This document shows, one piece after another, positions 1 through 5,703 of a stretch of 6,522 nt of DNA (position 1 is the stretch's first letter; each line of letters begins with the position of its first letter). Source of the stretch: Clostridiales bacterium. GTDB taxonomy: Bacteria > Bacillota > Clostridia > Lachnospirales > Lachnospiraceae. The notes under the pieces were generated by a model that was not told the origin of the DNA, ran no database searches, and saw only the letters and a list, made by a program, of their open reading frames with translations. Location of the stretch: contig DYCJ01000024.1 in NCBI GenBank assembly GCA_019418195.1, forward strand, positions 6,822-13,343. Direction: 5' to 3'. The translations under genes were made by a program, and so were the position numbers.

Positions 1-1287
1 ATATTCCGAAAGTCCATATACCTTTATCCCCTTTGAAGCAGCAAGACGGATCAGTTCCTCTTCGCTCTTTCCCCCGTGAAAATGAAGAAGAAGGTGCACC
101 CCTGCGTTTTCTCCCGAGACAGAGAATCCTGCATTCCAGTTTTTCAGAGCAGCGAGCAGCGTATCATGTCTGTTTTTATACAGCGCCCTCATCTTATTCA
201 AATGTCTTTCGTAATAGCCGTCTTCGATAAATTTCTGGAGGATAAGCTGGTCCACTTTTGACACGGTGGAATTGATAAAGCCGCACCTTTCTTCATAAAC
301 TCTGCAGAGTTTTGCCGGAAGGACAAGATAACTCATGCGGATTGCCGGTGCGATCGACTTGGAGAAAGTCCCGATATAGATGACTTTCCCGTTCACGTCA
401 TATCCCTGCAGTGCGGGGATCGGCTTTCCTTTATAGCGGAATTCACTGTCATAGTCATCTTCTATGATATATCGGTCTTCGCTCTCATCTGCCCATGCAA
501 GAAGCTCCATGCGCCTTTTGATCGGCATGACTGTACCGAGCGGGTACTGATGGGAGGGCATCACAAACGCAATGTCCGCCCCCGACTTTTCCAGTTTGTC
601 CGCCCGCATGCCCTTTGCATCCATGTCTACAGTGCACACTTCACAGGAAAGATTTTCAAACAGTCTGTAAGCCTGCTTATAAGTCGGGTTTTCCAGAGCG
701 ACCCTGCGGCGGGTCCCGATGACAGCACAGAGCAGCATCATCAGATAGTCATTCCCCGCCCCTACAATGATCTGATCCGGTGAACAGTTTACCCCCCGCG
801 CCTGATGAAGATAACTGCTGATCGCATTCCTGAGCCCGTATTCTCCCTGCGGACAGCCAAGCCTGAAAAGCTCTGCCCTGTCATCCACAAGACATTCCCG
901 TGAAAGCTTTCGCCATGTATTATATGGAAAACTTTTCAGATCTACCCCGTTAGGAGTAAAATCGTATCGGTATGATGCCCTGGATTCCGGATAACTCTTC
1001 TTCTCATCCCTGCTCTGCTGTTTGATCTGATAGAGACCGTCTATCTGTGCCACGTAATATCCTCGATAAGGCTGGGCCTCAATATACCCTTCAGACAGCA
1101 GCTGTTCATAAGCCAGTTCCACCGTACTGCGGCTGACTTCAAGATGCCGGCTCAGCGCGCGGGTGGACGGAAGCTTTTCACCGCTTGCAATATGCCCGTC
1201 CCTGATCTCCCCGCGGATATATTCATAAAGCTGTTCATACAGTGGTGTTTTATCACCTGATTTAAGATTGATCGTCAGTTCATACAT
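1..1287 (-). CDS. MocR/GabR-type transcriptional regulator: GntR winged helix fused to an aminotransferase-like PLP domain (C-terminus cut by window edge)
   Basis: The frame is open for 429 codons from ATG at 1287 to base 1. MocR proteins are usually about 460-480 aa, so roughly 30-50 C-terminal residues are missing. Residues 13-80 form a GntR winged helix, with TPLYEQ at 14-19 and the signature KLPSTR at 38-43 before the recognition region VSRSTVELAYEQL. From about residue 105 the fold is class I aminotransferase: NPTY (Y203), MPSHQYP, EDDYDSEFRY (D277, Y279) and GTFSKSIAPAIR, where K310 is the expected Schiff-base lysine and R317 a cofactor or substrate arginine. The family binds DNA as a domain-swapped dimer and senses PLP or PLP-amino acid adducts; known members control GABA use or PLP synthesis. 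The start fits the family N-terminus, but the Shine-Dalgarno is poor and glnS ends only 9 nt upstream, so translation may be coupled to glnS. The target and ligand cannot be read from the window. Confidence 0.93.
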   Translation of the reverse strand, partial: MYELTINLKSGDKTPLYEQLYEYIRGEIRDGHIASGEKLPSTRALSRHLEVSRSTVELAYEQLLSEGYIEAQPYRGYYVAQIDGLYQIKQQSRDEKKSYPESRASYRYDFTPNGVDLKSFPYNTWRKLSRECLVDDRAELFRLGCPQGEYGLRNAISSYLHQARGVNCSPDQIIVGAGNDYLMMLLCAVIGTRRRVALENPTYKQAYRLFENLSCEVCTVDMDAKGMRADKLEKSGADIAFVMPSHQYPLGTVMPIKRRMELLAWADESEDRYIIEDDYDSEFRYKGKPIPALQGYDVNGKVIYIGTFSKSIAPAIRMSYLVLPAKLCRVYEERCGFINSTVSKVDQLILQKFIEDGYYERHLNKMRALYKNRHDTLLAALKNWNAGFSVSGENAGVHLLLHFHGGKSEEELIRLAASKGIKVYGLSEY

Positions 1288-1296
1288 GATAAAATA

Positions 1297-2967
1297 CTAT
1301 TTCTTCGGCAGCTTAAATGAACTCTTGAGTGACACGATCCGGTTGAACACAAGGTGTTCCGGGCCGGAATCATGCGAGTCTATACAGAAATAGCCGTTAC
1401 GCACAAACTGGAAACTGTCGTATGCTCCATACCCTTCAAAACTTGGTTCTACATAAGCATCCTTAATCACAGTGAGAGAATTCGGATTCAGGTTCAGGGA
1501 ACCATCCTCTTTATTGTAAACGCCCTTCTCCTCGTCGATCAGGTTTTCATAAAGGCGTACCTCTGCCTGCTGTGCAAAGGCGGCCGGTACCCAGTGGATC
1601 GTACCTTTTACCTTTCTTCCGGTAAATCCGCTCCCGGCTTTTGTCTCAGGGTCATACGTACAGTGGACGACCGTCACATTGCCTTCTTCATCCTTTTCAA
1701 AATCTACACATTTCACAAAATAGGCATGCATAAGGCGGACTTCATTTCCGGGGAAGAGTCTGAAGTACTTCTTGGGAGGCTCTTCCATAAAATCATCTCT
1801 CTCGATGTACAGCTCACGCCCGAACGGTACTTTTCTGCTGCCAAGTTCTTCATTTTCCAGATTGTTCGCAACATCAAGATATTCGATCTGATCCTCCGGG
1901 TAATTATCGATCACTAATTTGATAGGGTCAAGTACAGCCATCATACGAGGCTTCTTCATCTTAAGATCCTCGCGGATGCAGTATTCAAGCATCGCATAAT
2001 CCACAGAACTCTGTGCCTTGGACACTCCGCACAGGTCGATAAACATCTTAATGGACTCCGGCGTAAAGCCTCGTCTGCGGAGCGCTGCGATAGAAACAAG
2101 GCGCGGGTCATCCCAGCCGTCAACAATACCGTCTTCAACTAATTTCTTGATATATCTCTTCCCGGTCACCACATTCGTCAGATAGAGCTTTGCAAACTCG
2201 ATCTGTCTTGGCGGATTCTCAAATTCACATTCGCGCACTACCCAGTCATAAAGAGGCCTGTGATCTTCAAACTCCAGCGTACAGATCGAGTGCGTGATCC
2301 CCTCGATAGCATCCTCAATAGGATGAGCAAAGTCATACATCGGATAGATACACCATTTATCACCGGTATTATGGTGTGTCATGTGAGCCACACGGTAGAT
2401 GATCGGATCTCTCATATTGATGTTGGGAGACGCCATATCAATCTTGGCACGGAGCACTTTCTCGCCGTCCTTATATTTTCCCGCACGCATCTCTTCAAAC
2501 AGCTTCAGGTTTTCTTCTACGGAGCGATTGCGGTACGGGCTTTCTTTTCCCGGCTCAGTCAGCGTGCCGCGGTATTCTCTCATCTCCTCCGCCGTAAGGT
2601 CGCACACAAACGCTTTTCCTTTTTTGATCAGCCTGACTGCACATTCGTACATCTGATCGAAATAATCTGACGCAAAATAAAGATGCTCTCCCCAGTCAGC
2701 GCCCAGCCATTTGATATCTTCTTTAATAGAATCCACGAACTCCATCTTCTCTTTCGTAGGATTCGTGTCGTCAAATCTCATATGGAACGTTCCGCCATAC
2801 TCCTGTGCAAGGCCATAATTCAGTAGAATGGATTTTGCATGTCCTATATGAAGATATCCGTTCGGCTCAGGCGGGAACCTCGTACAGACATGATCGTATA
2901 CACCTTCCGCAAGATCTTTATCTATTTCCTGCTCTATAAAATTCTTTGAAACATTTTCGTTTTCCAT
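1297..2967 (-). CDS. glnS: glutaminyl-tRNA synthetase (GlnRS)
   Basis: Class I aminoacyl-tRNA synthetase of 556 aa that charges tRNA-Gln with glutamine using ATP in the cytosol. The length is typical of bacterial GlnRS without an extra N-terminal domain. The catalytic domain begins with [12 protein letters not shown], whose HIGH motif sits at 40-43, the same numbers as in E. coli GlnRS. Residues that define glutamine recognition in E. coli are kept at the same positions: R30, D66, Y211 and C229. WDDPR at 285-289 and LRRRG at 296-300 are also typical. The C-terminal part, from about 340, matches the two-barrel anticodon-binding region. The KMSKS-like loop is unusual: residues 266-271 read VVTGKR where E. 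coli has VMSKR, keeping only the catalytic lysine (K270) and R271. Start is ATG at 2967, preceded by a strong AGGAGGA. The conserved specificity residues make GlnRS rather than GluRS a confident call. Confidence 0.97.
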   Translation of the reverse strand: MENENVSKNFIEQEIDKDLAEGVYDHVCTRFPPEPNGYLHIGHAKSILLNYGLAQEYGGTFHMRFDDTNPTKEKMEFVDSIKEDIKWLGADWGEHLYFASDYFDQMYECAVRLIKKGKAFVCDLTAEEMREYRGTLTEPGKESPYRNRSVEENLKLFEEMRAGKYKDGEKVLRAKIDMASPNINMRDPIIYRVAHMTHHNTGDKWCIYPMYDFAHPIEDAIEGITHSICTLEFEDHRPLYDWVVRECEFENPPRQIEFAKLYLTNVVTGKRYIKKLVEDGIVDGWDDPRLVSIAALRRRGFTPESIKMFIDLCGVSKAQSSVDYAMLEYCIREDLKMKKPRMMAVLDPIKLVIDNYPEDQIEYLDVANNLENEELGSRKVPFGRELYIERDDFMEEPPKKYFRLFPGNEVRLMHAYFVKCVDFEKDEEGNVTVVHCTYDPETKAGSGFTGRKVKGTIHWVPAAFAQQAEVRLYENLIDEEKGVYNKEDGSLNLNPNSLTVIKDAYVEPSFEGYGAYDSFQFVRNGYFCIDSHDSGPEHLVFNRIVSLKSSFKLPKK

Positions 2968-2971
2968 TGTC

Positions 2972-2978
2972 TCCTCCT
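2972..2978 (-). promoter_or_regulatory. Shine-Dalgarno of glnS
   Basis: The minus strand reads AGGAGGA four bases before the ATG at 2967, near-perfect complementarity to the 16S rRNA tail. It fixes the glnS start and is the strongest ribosome binding site in this half of the window. It contrasts with the very weak site of the MocR gene downstream. Confidence 0.85.
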
Positions 2979-3002
2979 CTTATAACGCAAACATTCATGC
3001 AA

Positions 3003-3031
3003 ATTATCTTACCATAAAATACAAATGACCA
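3003..3031 (-). promoter_or_regulatory. candidate sigma-A promoter of glnS
   Basis: Read on the minus strand, TGGTCA (3031-3026, 4 of 6 consensus bases) and GATAAT (3008-3003, 5 of 6) are separated by exactly 17 nt. Transcription would start near 2996, leaving a leader of about 30 nt before the glnS ATG. That leader is too short for a T-box riboswitch. The -35 box directly abuts the long hairpin at 3033-3083. Assigned by eye; other hexamer pairs in this AT-rich stretch are possible. Confidence 0.4.
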
Positions 3032-3032
3032 C

Positions 3033-3083
3033 AAGTGCCGGAAGAACGTTCTGCGCCATTGCAGCCTCGTCCTTCCGGCACTT
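3033..3083 (-). repeat. long imperfect hairpin between the 114-aa gene and glnS; possible terminator
   Basis: AAGTGCCGGAAG (3033-3044) and CTTCCGGCACTT (3072-3083) are perfect 12-nt inverted repeats. Inside them, ACG (3046-3048) can pair with CGT (3068-3070), and CTGC (3051-3054) with GCAG (3061-3064), leaving a 6-nt apical loop. On the minus strand the hairpin follows the 114-aa gene and could end its transcript, but the bases after it (TGTGGTCATTTGTATTTT) form only a loose, delayed U-rich tract. It could equally be an RNA-processing site or a dispersed palindromic repeat. The symmetry is seen directly; the role is inferred. Confidence 0.6.
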
Positions 3084-3099
3084 TAATGTACGTATAGGC

Positions 3100-3119
3100 G
3101 GGGAGAATGGAATCTCCCC
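3100..3119 (-). repeat. short GC-rich hairpin after the 114-aa gene
   Basis: GGGGAGA (3100-3106) and TCTCCCC (3113-3119) form a perfect 7-bp stem with a 6-nt loop, starting 9 nt after the stop codon of the 114-aa gene. No run of T follows on either strand, so it is not a standard intrinsic terminator. A 3'-end stabilising structure is possible. Confidence 0.5.
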
Positions 3120-3128
3120 AGCCGATCA

Positions 3129-3473
3129 TTATGCTTCCTTTCCCCTATATTCAAAGAACCTTCCGACATCGGAAAGGAGACGTGCAAAATACAGGCACAA
3201 TACAGGATCAATATCCGGGTGTTCTTTTCTGATATCATAATTCTGTACCCCGATCAGTATGGTATGTGATGCTTTCCAGTCTCTCTCCAGTACAGGAATA
3301 ATGTCCTCCGTATCTTCTTCACCGATCCGGAAGAAGATTTCGATATTATTTTTCATCGCGTCAAAATAGCGGTAGAAGTACGGGAGATTCCCGTTCTCCA
3401 TATTACGGATAAAATCCATCAGTTTATCCAGTTCATCTCTTAAATCCTCAAGCTCCTCTCGTTCTTTTCTCAT
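3129..3473 (-). CDS. small acidic helical protein of unknown function (114 aa)
   Basis: I do not recognise this family. The start is placed at ATG 3473 because GGAGG lies 7 nt upstream. An in-frame ATG six codons earlier (3491) has no comparable site and would put that GGAGG inside the gene. The protein is rich in Glu and Asp, with no signal peptide or membrane segment, so it is probably cytosolic. Residues 3-27 (EREELEDLRDELDKLMDFIR) have a heptad-like charged pattern that suggests a helix or short coiled coil. Next come an aromatic patch PYFYRYF (31-37), a central acidic helix, and a C-terminal segment with several aromatic residues ending FFEYRGKEA. No cysteine or histidine cluster suggests metal binding. 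It ends in tandem stops TAA TGA. It is flanked by tRNA-Thr and glnS and has its own candidate promoter. A nucleic-acid or protein partner is possible but not shown. Confidence 0.75.
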   Translation of the reverse strand: MRKEREELEDLRDELDKLMDFIRNMENGNLPYFYRYFDAMKNNIEIFFRIGEEDTEDIIPVLERDWKASHTILIGVQNYDIRKEHPDIDPVLCLYFARLLSDVGRFFEYRGKEA

Positions 3474-3480
3474 CCTTTTT

Positions 3481-3485
3481 CCTCC
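3481..3485 (-). promoter_or_regulatory. Shine-Dalgarno that sets the start of the 114-aa gene
   Basis: The minus strand reads GGAGG followed by AAAAAGG and then ATG at 3473. The 7-nt spacing is ideal and favours this start over the upstream ATG at 3491. Confidence 0.75.
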
Positions 3486-3516
3486 AGCCATGCCGGAAAC
3501 ACCACCGGGTCTTCAA

Positions 3517-3525
3517 AGTATAACA
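3517..3525 (-). promoter_or_regulatory. candidate extended -10 promoter of the 114-aa gene
   Basis: On the minus strand TGT TATACT (3525-3517) is an extended -10 element with five of six consensus bases. No good -35 lies 16-18 nt upstream, which extended -10 promoters tolerate. Transcription would begin around 3510, giving a leader of about 37 nt. It fires away from the tRNA promoter at 3575-3604, so the two are back to back. Confidence 0.4.
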
Positions 3526-3574
3526 TATCCTCATGGTCAGAACATGAAATGACAGGAATCATTGCATTTTTCTC

Positions 3575-3604
3575 TTGACAATATAAGACTGACTGGTGTA
3601 TATT
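3575..3604 (+). promoter_or_regulatory. promoter of tRNA-Thr
   Basis: A perfect TTGACA (3575-3580) is followed after 18 nt by TATATT (3599-3604), a strong sigma-A type promoter. Transcription would begin near 3611, giving a 5' leader of about 24 nt before the tRNA that RNase P would remove. The leader contains a 5-bp inverted repeat, TGCGT (3611-3615) and ACGCA (3626-3630). Confidence 0.65.
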
Positions 3605-3634
3605 AGTCATTGCGTATGAAAACACACGCAGTAA

Positions 3635-3707
3635 GCTGTCTTGGCGCAGTCGGTAGCGCGTCGCCTTGGTAAGGCGGAGGCCGGGGGTTCAAGTCCCCTA
3701 GACAGCT
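3635..3707 (+). tRNA. tRNA-Thr, anticodon GGT
   Basis: A full cloverleaf can be drawn. The acceptor stem is GCTGTCT (3635-3641) with AGACAGC (3700-3706), 7 of 7 paired. The D stem is GCGC/GCGC. The anticodon stem is TCGCC/GGCGG around the loop TTGGTAA, with anticodon GGT at 3668-3670, reading the threonine codons ACC and ACU. The T arm has loop TTCAAGT within GGGGG/CCCCT. The discriminator base is T (3707). No CCA is encoded, so it is added after transcription. It is the only plus-strand gene in the window, apparently transcribed alone, and its 3' end lies 16 nt from the end of the convergent dtd gene. Confidence 0.96.
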
Positions 3708-3717
3708 TTATTTTTTT
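3708..3717 (+). terminator. T-run ending the tRNA-Thr transcript
   Basis: Directly after the discriminator base the plus strand reads TTATTTTTTT. There is no separate hairpin, but the GC-rich T arm lies just upstream. The run probably ends tRNA transcription or marks 3' trailer processing. The convergent dtd operon shows no terminator of its own here. Confidence 0.35.
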
Positions 3718-3723
3718 GCCCTT

Positions 3724-4170
3724 TTACAATTTTTCCGAATCGAGCAGGATGGTAAACGGCCCGTCATTGACAAGGCTCACCTCCATCTCTGCACCAAAAC
3801 TTCCTGTCTGTACCTCCGGTACAGTTTTTTTACATTCCCGGATTACATATTCATACAGCTCATTGGCTTTGTCCGGCGCTCCTGCCTCAATAAAGCTCGG
3901 ACGGTTTCCCTTTTTGCAGTTCGCATACAGGGTAAACTGGGATACAAGCAGCAGGCCCCCTCCCACATCTGCAAGGGAAAGATTCGTCTTGCCGTTCTCA
4001 TCCTCAAATATCCGCAGTCCGATCATCTTTTTAATCATCCTATCGGCAACCTGCTCCGTATCACTGTCGGAAACGCCGATCAGGACAAGGTATCCTTTCT
4101 TTATTTCTCCGATCACCTCCTGCTCTACCTGCACAGAAGCCTCTTTTACTCTCTGTATTACAAATCTCAT
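3724..4170 (-). CDS. dtd: D-aminoacyl-tRNA deacylase
   Basis: Dtd hydrolyses D-aminoacyl-tRNAs, freeing tRNAs mischarged with D-amino acids, and also removes glycine from Gly-tRNA-Ala. It works as a cytosolic dimer. From ATG at 4170 the protein is 148 aa, the usual family length, beginning MRFVIQRV like typical Dtd. The active-site motif SQFTL is at 77-81 (T80). The cross-subunit Gly-cisPro motif is NDGPFT at 135-140 (G137-P138), with Phe where Val is more common. An upstream in-frame ATG at 4185 would add five residues but has no ribosome site, whereas GGGAG lies 6 nt before 4170. The start overlaps the stop of the CPBP protease gene as TAATG, so the two are probably translationally coupled. 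It is the last gene of the rlmB-sigH operon. Confidence 0.97.
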   Translation of the reverse strand: MRFVIQRVKEASVQVEQEVIGEIKKGYLVLIGVSDSDTEQVADRMIKKMIGLRIFEDENGKTNLSLADVGGGLLLVSQFTLYANCKKGNRPSFIEAGAPDKANELYEYVIRECKKTVPEVQTGSFGAEMEVSLVNDGPFTILLDSEKL

Positions 4171-5018
4171 TACGATCTCCCCCATTTTTTGTCAGCGATA
4201 CCAAAATGTATCATTACGATCACGATCACAGTGATCGGAACGCTTACCATGATAATAAGTCCCAGCATAAAATCAGGAAGTACTGCATTCTCAAGGTCTA
4301 CCACCGCAGTGCCAAAGAAATTAAACAGCGCATGCATGGCCATAGGCGCGAGGAGACTGTCATATCGCCATGCCAGGTATCCCAGCAGGAATCCGAAAAT
4401 TGCCGTATAGATTCCCTGAACCAGGTTCATATGGAAAACCCCGAAAAGGACAGCCTGAATAAGATTAGCCACAATAAAGGAAGCGCCGCCCCGCCTCAAA
4501 TACTGCATGATCAGACCGCGGAAGATCGTCTCTTCCACCAGTGGAGGCAGGACCAGTGTAGCGATCACCCACACTGTGGAATACTGTGTCACTCCTGAAG
4601 ACTCCATAAGTTCTGCGTAATTTTCCATGGCAGACGGCATCATCATGGCAATCAGCCCCATAAGCAAAGAGAGAGTATGCTGTATAGCAAATGCAAGAAC
4701 AGTCATCCAGATAAAACAGGCCGGGCTGAGCCTCCTTGTCTGTCTGTCGGTAAATCTGCTCACACCGACCGGCTCTATAAATGCAAAAAAGTACCACAGA
4801 AGGAATACTATCCCCGGTATCACATATATCATACAGGAATACAGATTCAAGTGATTCATCAGAAAATCGTAGGCCATGTCCACACCTGTGCCTCCACCGA
4901 TGATAATTCCTATCACTGCCGTTCCAATGGACAGCGCTATAGCGGCACCATTTATCAGAATCATCGTAATTACAAAAATCATGGCCGCTATTCCGTAGTT
5001 CGCACCTTTTTTCATCAT
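4170..5018 (-). CDS. CPBP-family (CAAX protease/Abi type) intramembrane metalloprotease
   Basis: A 282-aa polytopic membrane protein with about seven or eight hydrophobic segments, roughly 9-38, 60-82, 101-127, 147-160, 181-200, 203-217, 222-238 and 250-271. The family signature is complete: EETIFR at 162-167 (EExxxR; E162, E163, R167), FGVFH at 192-196 (FxxxH; H196) and HALFN at 229-233 (H229, N233). These residues make up the glutamate/histidine active site of the Rce1-like fold. Bacterial members cleave or chaperone membrane substrates, and some act in bacteriocin immunity or peptide maturation; the substrate here is unknown. The start at the first of two adjacent ATGs is backed by AAGGAGA 4-5 nt upstream of it. 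It lies 44 nt after sigH and overlaps dtd by one base. No bacteriocin-like gene is adjacent, so an immunity role has no local support. Confidence 0.93.
   Translation of the reverse strand: MMKKGANYGIAAMIFVITMILINGAAIALSIGTAVIGIIIGGGTGVDMAYDFLMNHLNLYSCMIYVIPGIVFLLWYFFAFIEPVGVSRFTDRQTRRLSPACFIWMTVLAFAIQHTLSLLMGLIAMMMPSAMENYAELMESSGVTQYSTVWVIATLVLPPLVEETIFRGLIMQYLRRGGASFIVANLIQAVLFGVFHMNLVQGIYTAIFGFLLGYLAWRYDSLLAPMAMHALFNFFGTAVVDLENAVLPDFMLGLIIMVSVPITVIVIVMIHFGIADKKWGRS
4177..4181 (-). promoter_or_regulatory. Shine-Dalgarno of dtd inside the end of the protease gene
   Basis: The minus strand reads GGGAG, then ATCGTA, then ATG at 4170. The site lies within the last codons of the CPBP gene, decides the dtd start in favour of 4170 over 4185, and fits reinitiation at the TAATG overlap. 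Confidence 0.7.
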
Positions 5019-5062
5019 TTTTGTCTCCTTTGTCCTCTTATCTTCCGTGCGGGATTTTTCTG

Positions 5063-5686
5063 TCAGCGATCATGTCTGCGGAGCATCTTCTCAGCTTTCC
5101 CGCGTATTCTCTGGATCGCATTGTCGATAGACTTCGGGCTCTTTTCGAGGATTTCCGCGATTTTTTTATAATCTGTCCCCATCAGATGGAGATAGAGCAC
5201 ATGATTTTCAAGGGGGCTCAGCATCTCTTTGAGCTGCTCCACAAAAGCCTCTGTATACTCTTTTCCGAAATAGAGCGCCTCCGGATCATTTTCCTGTTCC
5301 GGTTCGATCGTATCGATCAGCTGCATCTTATTCCCGTCATGATGGTTCTCGCTTTCCTCGTAAAGCGAAATATAGTAATTCAAAGGCAGATGTTTTTTCC
5401 GCTTTGACGCCTCGATCGCACTATACATCTGGCGTGAAACGCACAGGTCTGCAAAGCTTGAGAAAGAATTTCCCATTCCCGGATCATAATCTCTCACCGC
5501 CTTGATCAGACCGATCATGCCTTCCTGTATGAGATCTTCATTTTCACCCCCAAGAAGGAACATGGCATGCGCCTTTTTCCTGACCATGGATTTATATTTA
5601 TCCATGATATAATCCGTGACTCCCTGATCTCCGGATCTTAATTCATCTATGAGCTGTTCATCTGTCATTCGGTCATATTTTCTCAT
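5063..5686 (-). CDS. sigH: RNA polymerase sporulation sigma factor SigH (Spo0H)
   Basis: A sigma-70 family factor of 207 aa with regions 2 and 4 and no region 1 or 3. Region 2 spans about 25-103, with DLIQEGMIGLIKAVRDY (51-67) in the core-binding helix and FADLCVSRQMYSAIEASKRK (78-97) followed by HLPLN, which is close to B. subtilis SigH in the DNA-melting and -10 recognition segment. Region 4 covers about 156-203: LSPLENHVLYLHLMG, then the helix-turn-helix around YKKIAEILEKSPKSIDNAIQ, which reads the -35. SigH directs early sporulation and transition-phase genes. Position just after rlmB matches the rlmB-(yacP)-sigH order of Firmicutes, but yacP is absent here and the usual rpmG-secE-nusG genes do not follow. 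The start at 5686 has a modest GGTGG site and lies 17 nt after rlmB. Confidence 0.94.
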   Translation of the reverse strand: MRKYDRMTDEQLIDELRSGDQGVTDYIMDKYKSMVRKKAHAMFLLGGENEDLIQEGMIGLIKAVRDYDPGMGNSFSSFADLCVSRQMYSAIEASKRKKHLPLNYYISLYEESENHHDGNKMQLIDTIEPEQENDPEALYFGKEYTEAFVEQLKEMLSPLENHVLYLHLMGTDYKKIAEILEKSPKSIDNAIQRIRGKAEKMLRRHDR

Positions 5687-5703
5687 GGTCCACCATCCCG
5701 GCT

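Noticed and set aside
1354..1917. 187-codon open frame on the plus strand
   Set aside because: It lies wholly inside glnS on the opposite strand, lacks a ribosome site, and encodes no recognisable domain; it is a shadow of a high-confidence gene.
2968..3002. T-box riboswitch upstream of glnS
   Set aside because: The predicted leader is only about 30 nt, and the 161-nt spacer shows no T-box sequence or specifier-loop architecture.
3611..3630. Hairpin TGCGT/ACGCA in the tRNA leader as a regulatory element
   Set aside because: Five base pairs around a 10-nt loop is weak, there is no T-run after it, and it probably arises by chance in a leader that RNase P removes.
3635..3707. tRNA-Thr as an integration site for a mobile element
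   Set aside because: There is no integrase, no second copy of the tRNA 3' end, and both flanks are housekeeping genes.
4190..4199. Ten-base word TGTCAGCGAT repeated at 5061-5070
   Set aside because: One copy codes within the CPBP protease and the other spans the sigH stop codon; flanks are unrelated, so it looks like chance.
3641..4234. 197-codon open frame on the plus strand
   Set aside because: It begins inside the tRNA-Thr gene and runs antisense through dtd, so it is a shadow frame.
4170..5018. CPBP protease as part of a bacteriocin or abortive-infection system
   Set aside because: No precursor peptide, transporter or toxin gene is adjacent; its neighbours are sigH and dtd, so the family name alone does not justify a defence role.
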